The position numbers were made by a program, and so were the translations under genes. The notes under the pieces are model-generated. The model worked only from the letters and a program-made list of their open reading frames with translations, was not told where the DNA came from and made no database searches. From assembly GCA_028824685.1 (NCBI GenBank), contig JAPPCZ010000104.1, forward strand, positions 1-58,810: a DNA stretch of 58,810 nucleotides, given 5' to 3'. Below, in pieces: positions 12,401-17,957 of this stretch; position 1 is the first letter of the stretch; every line of letters starts with the position of its first letter. The DNA comes from Candidatus Poribacteria bacterium. Its GTDB lineage: Bacteria; Poribacteria; WGA-4E; WGA-3G.

Positions 12401-15318
12401 ATGTGAGTCGTTGTAGTTGCTGAACCAGGTTTAGTTTGCGGTGTAGGCATTTCCAGAATTCGCTGAAAATGTGGTTCAGCGCGTTCTAATTCATTCATTT
12501 CGACCAACATCGCCCCTATTTTATAGATGTCTTTTGCATCAGTCGCCTTTTCTCCAGCGCGATCAAGTGTAAGTAATGCTTCCTCAAGTAGTCCGTGTCT
12601 TATAAGTAAGTTAGAAAGTTTAATTTCTGCTTCCAGCGTTTGATTTTTGGCGTGTATCAGCTTTGTCCATGCCTGAACAGCTTCCTGTTCACGTCCTGCA
12701 TCGTATAGCAATTCACCCAGTTTTTGTTGATGCACGGCATTAGGGTGTGCCTTAACAAGCTGCTGTTGGTAGTTTAAGGCATCATCTATATTTCCCAGGT
12801 CCGTGTTGATTTTTACAAGTTGTTCAAGCAGTTCTTGATTGTCAGATTGCCGATCTAAAGCCCGCGCAAGTTGGAACTTGGCATTAGACAGATCCCCAAT
12901 ATCCTCGTAGATATTCGCAAGTGCAAGTACAGGTGCTACACTGGAAGTATCAACTTTAGAAAGTTGTTTCAGTTTTTCTTGAAACTCGTTATGTTGTCCG
13001 AGGTCGTAATATAACTCTGAGAGTGGTTTGACAAAGGCAAGTTTATCACTGACACTATCGCTCAATTTCCAACACTGCCAATACTGATCAAGGGCTTGCC
13101 GCAGATTTCCTGATAGTTTGTAAATTGACGCAAGTTCTGTGCGAATATCGGTTGCATCTGTGCGAAGCCGTATTGCTTGCTTGAGGCTGGCAATAGCCGT
13201 ATCATAATTACCGGATCCTTTTGCGATTTGTGCTAAAAGTTGGTGTCCTTCTGGGTTCCGTGGACTATGTGCAACGACCTGTTTTGCCGCTTCCGTTGCT
13301 GCCTCAAAATCCATGGTATTTAGATGGGCGCGCGCGATATTTGCGTAGTATTCGCGTGCATTTGCGGAATCTATCTCAATTAAATGTGTGTAGATAGCGT
13401 TTGCATCATCTTGGCGATTCTGCTGAGTATACACTTCTGCAAGCCTTCTGTTTACAACGATGTGATCCGGACGCAGTGCTTTTGCTTCCAATAGAACTTC
13501 AAGCCCGTAAGTAATGTTCCCCAACTTGAGATACATCTTAGCGAGGCGCATCTGCAATGCGAAAGTTTCCTCAACATTGTCTGTTTGCTTTTTCAATTGC
13601 TCTTCTACTGTTCCAATTTGATCTAAAAGTGTTCCCTGCCGCCGATAGATTTCAATTCTCTGGTCCCCCATCTGTTCAGCGAAAAACGCGTTTGGTGCAA
13701 GTTTCTCAGCCTCAGCGTATTCTGTAAGGGCATCTTCGTATTCTTGATTCTCCATGAGTCGCTTTGCCAACGCTTCGCGATAGCGATATGCATTGGGCAT
13801 CAATTCTACTGCTTTTCGGCTTGCTTCAATCGCTTGAGTAGGAAACTTTTTTGCTCCTAACAACCGCGCTAAACGGTCGTGATTCTCAGCATTGCTTTTA
13901 TTGTCAGCAACCATTTGATTCCATGTTTGAACTGCCTGTTCACGGTTACCTTGACGGAAGTAGAACTCTCCGAAATACTCTATGAAATCCAGATTGTCAG
14001 GCGCGAGAGAGATTGCATTTTGATATGCTGTAACAGCATCTTCCATCCATTCGTGTCCGGTGTAAATCTCGGCAAGGATAAGATGTGTGCTTGCATTCTG
14101 TGGATCGCGGTCAATCATTCTCTGATATACCGCTTTCGCTTTGTCTACATTTGCAAGTTGGACATACAATTTTCCAAGTTCTCTATAAATCCCAAAATCG
14201 TCAGGTTGTTGTTCAGTAAGAACTTCATATTCAGTAGCTGCCTCTTCCAACTTTTCGGCGTTGCGAAGTGCAGTAATCAGGTTGAGACGTAGACCGGAGT
14301 CTGTTGGGGCAAGTTCCAATCCCTTTCGGTATGTCGTAATACTTTCATCAAGTTGTTGATTTTCAATATATGCTGAGGCAAGTAAACCGAGCAATTCAGG
14401 TTCATTTGGCGTTGTTTCAAGTTTGTTTTGATAGTAGGTGATTAATCCTTCCCAATTTCCGTCAGCGGCATAAATACCGATGATGCGTTGCTGTAGGTCT
14501 TTTCGAAGCCAATTTCCGGGTGCAGTCAATGCTAACGCCTCATCGTAATGTTTACGTGCTGCTTCATAAGTGCCAGTATCTTCATGGATTTTACCGATTT
14601 CTCGCAGGCTGAGACATCTACGATACGGATCGTCTTTTTTGATCTCAAGGATGGCTTGGTGCTGTGCGATTGCTTGTGGATAGAGTTTTTGTTCGTGAAA
14701 AAGGTCAGCAAGTTCAATCCGTGCAAATATGTCTTCTAGGTCAAGTTCAGCAATTTTTGACCATGTGCTGATTGCCTCTTCCACTTTGTCACGCCTAAAA
14801 TAGGAGCGTCCAAGCACTTTATAAATTTCAGTTAATTCTTCTGGAGAGGTAGATTGTACTTGTTTCGTCAACTCCACAGCCTTTGTCAATTCAACAATAG
14901 CATTCTCATGTTGACGTTGTGTTGCATACATCTTTCCCAAAGCAAAATGCGGATAGTAGTTGTTCTGTGAGAGTTCAACAGCGCGCTGGTAAGCAGTAAG
15001 TGCTTGCGTATCTTTCCCAAGTCGTTTATAAAGATGTCCCAAGATAAGTTGGACGTTAGAATTGTTAGGGTTCGCTTGTGCTTCTGCGTTATAATCAGTA
15101 ACCATAGCATCTAAGCCAGGTCCTTCAAGATAAAACTGATAAAGCCGATCAAAAACGCTCCCCTCTTTCGGCTTTTGTATGAGCATTAACTTGTAGCGTT
15201 CGATGATTTTCGCATCGTTTGTTTCATCTTGTGCAAGGATGATTGAAGAAGTAGATAAAGAAAAAAATAAAATGTATAACACACATAAAGCAATTGAAGA
15301 TTTTTTACGTCCAAACAT
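6490..15318 (-). CDS. Giant exported TPR-repeat protein with C-terminal PA14/sugar-binding-like domain
   Basis: A 2942-residue protein. The start is fixed by GGAGG 7 nt before the ATG. A signal peptide (MFGRKKSSIALCVLYILFF...IILAQ) occupies about residues 1-30. Dozens of TPR units follow to about residue 2770, broken by Thr/Ser/Pro/Tyr-rich linkers near 980-1020 and 1235-1300. The last about 160 residues are a beta-sandwich unit starting at 'AWLFLGPFDNTKG' and containing 'FDSDDQGKIWLNGKK' and 'LVAGKNTILVKVCNE'. That is the pattern of PA14-like or galactose-binding-like carbohydrate modules on secreted bacterial proteins. Known: TPRs mediate protein assembly. Inference: an extracellular or periplasmic scaffold whose C-terminal module binds glycan or envelope. 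It is the first gene of a tandem paralogue pair, and a cluster of TCAGAGT boxes lies 190-300 bp upstream. The size is exceptional for a bacterial TPR protein. Confidence 0.93.
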   Translation of the reverse strand: MFGRKKSSIALCVLYILFFSLSTSSIILAQDETNDAKIIERYKLMLIQKPKEGSVFDRLYQFYLEGPGLDAMVTDYNAEAQANPNNSNVQLILGHLYKRLGKDTQALTAYQRAVELSQNNYYPHFALGKMYATQRQHENAIVELTKAVELTKQVQSTSPEELTEIYKVLGRSYFRRDKVEEAISTWSKIAELDLEDIFARIELADLFHEQKLYPQAIAQHQAILEIKKDDPYRRCLSLREIGKIHEDTGTYEAARKHYDEALALTAPGNWLRKDLQQRIIGIYAADGNWEGLITYYQNKLETTPNEPELLGLLASAYIENQQLDESITTYRKGLELAPTDSGLRLNLITALRNAEKLEEAATEYEVLTEQQPDDFGIYRELGKLYVQLANVDKAKAVYQRMIDRDPQNASTHLILAEIYTGHEWMEDAVTAYQNAISLAPDNLDFIEYFGEFYFRQGNREQAVQTWNQMVADNKSNAENHDRLARLLGAKKFPTQAIEASRKAVELMPNAYRYREALAKRLMENQEYEDALTEYAEAEKLAPNAFFAEQMGDQRIEIYRRQGTLLDQIGTVEEQLKKQTDNVEETFALQMRLAKMYLKLGNITYGLEVLLEAKALRPDHIVVNRRLAEVYTQQNRQDDANAIYTHLIEIDSANAREYYANIARAHLNTMDFEAATEAAKQVVAHSPRNPEGHQLLAQIAKGSGNYDTAIASLKQAIRLRTDATDIRTELASIYKLSGNLRQALDQYWQCWKLSDSVSDKLAFVKPLSELYYDLGQHNEFQEKLKQLSKVDTSSVAPVLALANIYEDIGDLSNAKFQLARALDRQSDNQELLEQLVKINTDLGNIDDALNYQQQLVKAHPNAVHQQKLGELLYDAGREQEAVQAWTKLIHAKNQTLEAEIKLSNLLIRHGLLEEALLTLDRAGEKATDAKDIYKIGAMLVEMNELERAEPHFQRILEMPTPQTKPGSATTTTHIPHATPYMPYAFTTINMGKLNLPRNLLNQIQRQPHYYSGRSTQTWQPNSFEDAQAGALVQLTTIAQKQGKLNKLIEQYETNAAANPKDIKTLETLFQIYTLFNNSKKVNEITEQLLSISPNDPAYQRMRLNQLTQQKIDYETWKTHFDKMTALTPGARTWLAINYASISFYTGRTENAEKVLSELENMKVTDLNAGLMLVPILAELGKMDQAEKMLAQIRIPVNQANPQTSPIGVPYFPMQRHGFHSQIYSTLAIAYLNNGQTEKAIELFWMHLERTKPKTTNSKRVSPLTYASYSSGGYTPVQSSFPSPTIYYNQDRLRSLQQFFNTVLIKNQQEVLYSKLQAELDASNGRDRMYPGLALSYCYWWAAKRNKAQEMLSALQKEFTNDLSLKLNTCFVSMNVGEHKTALTLLKELVEADPRNRRQYNQMMFQLAVYTGDTVIIRELMTKLLNSPSGTRELYQFSQKLQNAGLTQFALAVAKKAVDMSKGERDPNFLMQLSRHLEKLGRQQDAAQLAERALRFGNQRDRYGQTLHQWNMQHASRLIRNTSGVQNREPKLLEAAENNPNSFRAQLNLANFYERNKQYQNASKAYEAALALRPKDSTVRQQYAQMLQQSGDVNKAVDQYNILIKENPSALGYNSHRVIDAFSNAGKINELVSYSKEMIAPSFGSFGQGTALSFAQGVAQHLLRHNNPKAAVEIYEKIIKVIPNNVYLYTQLISAYENVGETEKAMQLLRESMENTHLLNATQPFAQVEFILKLIELYKKSGKLKELATEYEVKLAEKPNDPLLIFPVALIKIGLNDLEGSDPLVEQLFKNTLLIANLEWANLLAEAYKSAGDRDREIHVLEIATQKVNPQNSWGLTESYRKLGTAYMQKGEKTKGQDTFRKMGAILMSGGGTHGYWEKERLAQTFMQYAMWDDAEALFTDISNNLSANQSSREQAQRQLMMIKQMQRGLTATTQSPQKTQNMNIGSQKALAQQHTRNNKIKEAIQIYEQIVKQMPEDFESRSQLASLYSRERQHDKALKTWEALLKADPENSRYQDGLINAYRASGKISEALELAQNYLTAEPQNSAHHARIARLYSSDGQVEKAIDAYKKSIELKPGDRQIYENLARLYTQNNEFDAAEETYKEAIKFAERDWDKEHFERQLMDLYRRQGKLEEVLKDAEEKGTLTLKMQTEIAKQYKDKGESQKAITAYQKALTLATQDHERRNISLQLMAEYAKLGEDKSVLELFETAYNPNSISLGGKSIRSSGMSITAIRFGNDSIRDDLIKTYQDQGKLDKLQSFFEERLKSKPRDIAALQILSDIYRRAHKHKKAAEISQTLSEVQSNNIRSYYYAAAALNKTGQPELAKQFLNRGEAAFSSSNYRNDMLVHVALAIICLEGEMPDQAVKYAEQAVTKGSGGDIFKDGAYGLLGRCYFETKQYEEAANAYQQLANITRSDWKRKEAEKAIQRAYREGNLHETRIPKLVKMAEENPDDPDVRLSLAKSYESSDQVDEAIKQYEKLIELQPDTSEWHKTIGDLYQRSRETHGTERLAKVTAAYQKAIKLEPNTYQLYEKLGQIYTQGSELEQAESVYRRALDAQLNEYEYNRIISAIWALYDSQKQQEKGIAVLEELKPKMPTSSTLHELLADAYKNVGNTEKSELVRSQWLEIRQKQVNKRQYHRDFNTLAEQLLNLNIYPEVALDYAQRAIKTGDNPKYGLTLGMAHLANEQYDEALAQLKSSLNTIKPKDMENQLLSRISAFGKNAQDKERFTEMVAQLINAISDNSTNELKTNLALAKFCREHGLTEIAKTYIDKTGFIPESAWLFLGPFDNTKGVGYNTTYIPENEKQFDTTTKYDGINGKVSWQKIADETYDGFIDFGADDNWHTGYALTTIFSPDERKAQFLFDSDDQGKIWLNGKKMYAHRRNRGAVIDRRAIPVTLVAGKNTILVKVCNETLPWGFYLRITDSDGNPFKDLKFNNSEEK

Positions 15319-15509
15319 CTGAAGACCTCCATCAGAATAGGCGTTGTTGCAAATGACTTGTATTTCAATAATTCCTGTTAGACCGTTGATGAAATTTTTC
15401 GATTACGGTATAGCGTTGATCAGTGGACTTTGTAAGCACGCTTAAACATATTTTCACCTATTTTCTACTTAGTGCAAATGCGGATATTTTCAAAATCAAC
15501 TCAGATTTT

Positions 15510-15616
15510 TCAGAGTCGGTTCTCAGAGTTATATAGAAAACTTACGATTAATCCAGTCTCAATAAGGATTCTCAGCGTTTTTGATAAAACAACAATTTCA
15601 GAGTGACTCTGAAATT
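15510..15616. promoter_or_regulatory. Cluster of TCAGAGT boxes with perfect 23-bp palindrome
   Basis: Four copies of the 7-mer TCAGAGT lie within about 105 bp upstream of the giant TPR gene. Two are direct repeats 13 bp apart (15510-15516 and 15523-15529). One direct (15598-15604) and one inverted (15606-15612) copy form the heart of a perfect palindrome, with 11-nt arms (AATTTCAGAGT and its complement) around a single G at 15605. An odd-length perfect dyad plus extra half-sites is what a dimeric repressor or activator site looks like. No regulator gene is adjacent, so the binding protein is unknown. The dyad could instead be a transcriptional hairpin, though a 1-nt loop makes that less natural. 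Confidence 0.45.
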
Positions 15617-15780
15617 TTCATATATGTTTGTAATGAATCTTTAAATTGTTACAACAACGTAAGTTAGAAACAAAGTCTTTAAAAATTCTCAATTCTTATA
15701 TCGAATTCATGTTAATTACGACTTGTGCCAGTTAACTTATTGTTTTTGTTGTTTTCACGGATTTTGGGTTTTGTACTACA

Positions 15781-15802
15781 AACATATCGTCCCTACGGGA
15801 CT
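15781..15802 (+). repeat. Short palindromic repeat, GTCCC-TAC-GGGAC type (copy 1)
   Basis: This is AACATATC followed by the hairpin core GTCCCTACGGGAC and a T. The core has a 5-bp stem and a TAC loop. An identical 22-bp copy lies 50 bp downstream at 15831, and two more at 30035 and 30085. The family is dispersed, intergenic and REP-like. The full unit usually begins TATAA and ends CTAAAG. Confidence 0.8.
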
Positions 15803-15830
15803 AAAGAGCATTTGTTTGGTGTTTTCTATA

Positions 15831-15852
15831 AACATATCGTCCCTACGGGACT
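15831..15852 (+). repeat. Short palindromic repeat, GTCCC-TAC-GGGAC type (copy 2)
   Basis: This is an exact copy of the 22-bp unit at 15781, in the same orientation and preceded by TATA. The identity of copies separated by unrelated sequence points to recent spread or conversion. Confidence 0.8.
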
Positions 15853-15996
15853 GAAAAAAGAATCAACTAAGGATAAAAACTAACAAAGCACCATGTAATT
15901 GTGAAACAATATTTTACAAATAGTTATTTAGCACAACTCGTGTTAATTATAATTGAGACACCGCTGTGAAAGAAAATAGTTAATGCTTATTGAATC

Positions 15997-16833
15997 TTAC
16001 TTTTCGGTTTGATCTGTGGCGTTAGCAGTTTGACCAAAAGATGCCAACGTGAATGTATCGTGAAACCAACCTGTGCAGTTGCTATGTATATAGGTGATGT
16101 CATTTATTACAATACGACGATTGTTAGGAAACTTTTTAAGCAAATCACCACGTAGAAATCGTCCGTCATACCGTCTAAAGAAGACCGTTCGTCCGGTTTC
16201 TACTTCAATATAAACTTCCGCGAGTTCATCACCGTGCTCTTTGGTAATATCAGCATCTAAAACACGGAGACAGTGGAAAGTATTTTCGCCTATCGTCACA
16301 TCATACGTGCCTGCACCAAACCCTTGCCCATCAGTAAGTTTGTAGGAGCCATCAGGTTGAAGTTCATAGCGTCCATCGTCAACGATGCGGCGTTTGGCAT
16401 CAGGTCCCCACTGGGCTTCAAACCATTCGTCACCGATTGTATTGAAAATACGCCTGCCATCAATTGTATTTACGACTGAAATCCACCTTGTGTGAGTTTC
16501 ATCAATGGCAACGTACATCAAATCTGGTGAGGGTGGCCAGTCCTTCGCAAGCCACTCATTGAATTGGATTTCAACGCAATCAATGTCTCGAATAATAGCA
16601 GGTGCGGTGGGAATCATCTCTGTTACAGCGTCTAACTTCTGTGTTTCGCCATCGTATTCTGCCCACATATAACGTTCACCCATCTTGGGGATAGCGAACC
16701 ACCACTGTAGTTCTTGGCAATCTACCTCAGTTATACGATTTGAACTTTCAACTATCTTGATATCAGGACGGGTCGGCGGAAAGGGGTGATCTATGACTTT
16801 GCCCGGGTGTTCTATTGTAAATTTCTGCTCCAT
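15997..16833 (-). CDS. Hypothetical protein, 278 aa
   Basis: I do not recognise this family. The start has a clear AAGGAG 10 nt before the ATG. There is no signal peptide or membrane segment, so it is probably cytoplasmic. The protein is rich in beta-type sequence and aromatic residues, with repeated 'W' clusters (QWWFAIPKMGERYMWAEYDG; DEWFEAQWGP). The C-terminal half reads like a small beta-barrel: 'GAGTYDVTIGENTFHCLRV', then 'EVYIEVETGRTVFFRRYDGR'. The latter resembles the substrate-binding beta-sheet of START/SRPBCC or lipocalin-like proteins, but this is only an impression. It lies downstream of the two micropeptide genes and the PhyH gene on the same strand. Function unknown. Confidence 0.8.
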   Translation of the reverse strand: MEQKFTIEHPGKVIDHPFPPTRPDIKIVESSNRITEVDCQELQWWFAIPKMGERYMWAEYDGETQKLDAVTEMIPTAPAIIRDIDCVEIQFNEWLAKDWPPSPDLMYVAIDETHTRWISVVNTIDGRRIFNTIGDEWFEAQWGPDAKRRIVDDGRYELQPDGSYKLTDGQGFGAGTYDVTIGENTFHCLRVLDADITKEHGDELAEVYIEVETGRTVFFRRYDGRFLRGDLLKKFPNNRRIVINDITYIHSNCTGWFHDTFTLASFGQTANATDQTEK

Positions 16834-16921
16834 CTTTCTATTCTCCTTAGAACTTTTCTCTTATCCATATATTCTAATTATTTCAGAACAAATATATATT
16901 CTAATTGATGTAAATTTTCAG

Positions 16922-17014
16922 TTACTGCTGTGATTTGGTAAGCACTACTATTATCGCAAGTATTGCCCCAACACCAAATATTATGATGCCGAGTTCAAAA
17001 ATGCCAATACCCAT
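16922..17014 (-). CDS. Micropeptide A, 30-aa single-span membrane peptide
   Basis: A 31-codon ORF with an excellent ribosome site (AAAGGAG, 9 nt before ATG). The peptide begins MGIGIFELGIIIFGVGAILA and ends VVLTKSQQ. It is one hydrophobic helix of about 22 residues with a short basic/polar C-terminal tail. It resembles micropeptide B (17802-17909): both start (M)IGIG..EL, then Val/Ile-rich sequence, then G-A-x-L-A-I-I and a Lys tail. The start also recalls the N-terminus of TatA-type translocase subunits (GIGxxEL), but the amphipathic helix of TatA is missing. Two paralogues with matching ribosome sites argue that this is a real gene. Function unknown. Confidence 0.65.
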   Translation of the reverse strand: MGIGIFELGIIIFGVGAILAIIVVLTKSQQ

Positions 17015-17290
17015 TATATTCAATCTCCTTTTCGCACTCCAATAGGTTCATTTCGTCCTTGCATTTATAGAAAAACACCAATTTTTGATTACCAGCGAAT
17101 CAACGCCAATTTCGGTTTTTGCATTTATCGGGAAAACTCATCAACCAGGTACGTTCACAATAGACATTATAACGTTTTAATTGTGAGTTGTTATCGGTCT
17201 TTAATAAAATCTAAGTTCGTCCGTTGGGTTTCGTTGTGCTCTGTCCTTACGTGTCAATTTAAGGATTTTCCGAATGTGTGTCGCGTCTTC

Positions 17291-17412
17291 AGTCCCGCTG
17301 AATGCCATAAGACGAATGCGCCAAATCAACGGTATGAATGCCTTCTTGGCATTCCCCGTATGGCATTCGCCATGATTCATAGCGTTGATTTGGTAGGGAC
17401 GATATGTTTATA
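17291..17412. repeat. Nested palindromic repeat, three levels
   Basis: The outer element is the GTCCC-hairpin repeat split in two: AGTCCCG at 17291-17297 and TAGGGACGATATGTTTATA at 17394-17412. Its 2-3-nt loop is replaced by about 96 bp. Inside lies a pair of arms CGAATGC (17313-17319) and GCATTCG (17363-17369). Inside that is a complete hairpin module (17323-17358) starting AAATCAACGG and containing GAATGCC-TTCTT-GGCATTC, ending CCCCG. A second AAATCAACG-type sequence in inverted orientation (17382-17391) closes the outer insert. The three shells are readable directly from the sequence. Confidence 0.7.
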
Positions 17413-17437
17413 GCAGCAAGACCCAACCCTCTTTTTT

Positions 17438-17558
17438 AGTCCCGTGAATCAACGTCAAATACGCGTTTGGTATTTGTCCAAATCAACGTCAAATGCGCCT
17501 ATGGCATTTGTCCAAATCAACGTCAAATGCGCCTATGGCATTTGTCGGGGACGATATG
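17438..17558. repeat. GTCCC-palindrome with three tandem 34-bp hairpin modules in its loop
   Basis: AGTCCCG (17438-17444) and GGGGACGATATG (17547-17558) are the two halves of the palindromic repeat. Between them are three head-to-tail 34-bp modules at 17445-17478, 17479-17512 and 17513-17546. Modules 2 and 3 are identical: they begin CAAATCAACG and carry arms CAAATGC / GCATTTG, ending TC. Module 1 has arms CAAATAC / GTATTTG, so both sides of the stem changed together (G-C to A-T). The arrangement shows insertion plus tandem amplification inside a hairpin loop. Confidence 0.8.
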
Positions 17559-17584
17559 TTTTCGCAGCACATTGGCAGTTGATA

Positions 17585-17680
17585 TGTCGTTCCTACCAAA
17601 TCAAGAAATCAACGGTATGAATACCTTTTTGGTATTCACCGGGTATGAATGCCATTTAGGCATTCCCCGGAACTCAAGAG
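17585..17680. repeat. GTTCC/GGAAC palindrome split by two hairpin modules
   Basis: GTTCCTA (17589-17595) and CGGAACTCAAGAGG (17668-17681) are halves of the variant repeat that appears whole at 17709-17721. The intervening 72 bp contains AAATCAACGG plus the hairpin GAATACC-TTTTT-GGTATTC, directly followed by GAATGCC-ATTTA-GGCATTC. The break is at the same loop position as in the GTCCC copies. Confidence 0.7.
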
Positions 17681-17696
17681 GTGTTGATAATTTTTC

Positions 17697-17743
17697 TATA
17701 AACATAGCGTTCCTACGGAACTCAAGAGGTCCGAGACGCTCGG
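17697..17743 (+). repeat. Intact GTTCC-TAC-GGAAC repeat and adjacent CCGAG-ACG-CTCGG hairpin
   Basis: TATAAACATAGC is followed by GTTCCTACGGAAC and TCAAGAGG. Compared with the GTCCC-TAC-GGGAC copies, both arms carry a matching substitution, so pairing is kept. Just downstream CCGAG-ACG-CTCGG (17731-17743) is another 5-bp stem with a 3-nt loop. Confidence 0.65.
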
Positions 17744-17801
17744 TAAACCTTAATTCAAATTAAATCATTATAATATAAACGCCAATTTACGTTATTTTCT
17801 T

Positions 17802-17909
17802 TTAATGTTTTGGTTTAGCAAGTGCTATTATCGCAAGGACAGCACCTACAAAAAATGATCCGACAACTAATACAATAACCAGTTCTAAAGGACCTATACC
17901 TATCATCAT
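17802..17909 (-). CDS. Micropeptide B, 35-aa TatA-like N-terminal membrane peptide
   Basis: A 36-codon ORF starting ATGATG, with AAAGGAG 7 nt upstream of the first ATG. The peptide begins MMIGIGPLELVIVLVVG, continues as an uninterrupted hydrophobic helix (SFFVGAVLAIIALA) and ends KPKH. The first 17 residues match the N-terminal pattern of TatA/TatE proteins (GIGPxELxxIL). However, the following FG hinge and amphipathic helix are absent, and the span is longer than the unusually short TatA helix. It lies 48 bp downstream of the PhyH stop codon on the same strand, and is a paralogue of micropeptide A. It may be a stand-alone membrane micropeptide or a decayed TatA; the good ribosome site favours a functional peptide. 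Confidence 0.65.
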   Translation of the reverse strand: MMIGIGPLELVIVLVVGSFFVGAVLAIIALAKPKH

Positions 17910-17957
17910 TTTAAGTCTCCTTTTTAGCAAATTCTGTGTAAACTTAATTGTGCTGGG

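Larger units (their letters stand above)
15319..15996. other. Gene-free region with boxes, palindromes and a long imperfect inverted repeat
   Basis: This 678-bp gap separates the giant TPR gene from the 278-aa gene; both are on the minus strand. No convincing small ORF is seen. It holds the TCAGAGT-box cluster (15510-15616), two copies of the GTCCC-TAC-GGGAC hairpin repeat (15781 and 15831), and an imperfect inverted repeat bracketing them. The left arm begins TCTCAATT at 15687 and contains TTAATTACGACTTGTGC. The right arm (15931-15958) begins GCACAACTCGTG and ends AATTGAGA. The bracketed block of about 270 bp could be a non-autonomous mobile element, but no target duplication was identified. 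Confidence 0.5.
17015..17801. other. Repeat-filled gap between the two micropeptide genes
   Basis: This 787-bp gap has no credible gene; long open frames crossing it are simply the repeats read through. From 17291 to 17743 it is densely packed with hairpin repeats (listed separately): nested GTCCC/GGGAC and GTTCC/GGAAC elements, tandem 34-bp modules, and GAATGCC/GGCATTC and GAATACC/GGTATTC hairpins. The segment 17040-17160 carries degenerate fragments of the same vocabulary (ATTTATAGAAAAACACC, AATCAACGCC). Nothing else is seen in 17160-17290. Confidence 0.6.

Noticed and set aside
17438..17558. Tandem 34-bp repeats as a CRISPR array
   Set aside because: Repeats are directly adjacent without spacers, are palindromic modules found elsewhere singly, and no cas gene is present.
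17183..17763. Plus-strand open frames of 76 and 98 codons across the repeat cluster
   Set aside because: They are translations of the hairpin repeats (recurring peptide strings such as 'NQRQMRLWHLS') and have no ribosome sites.
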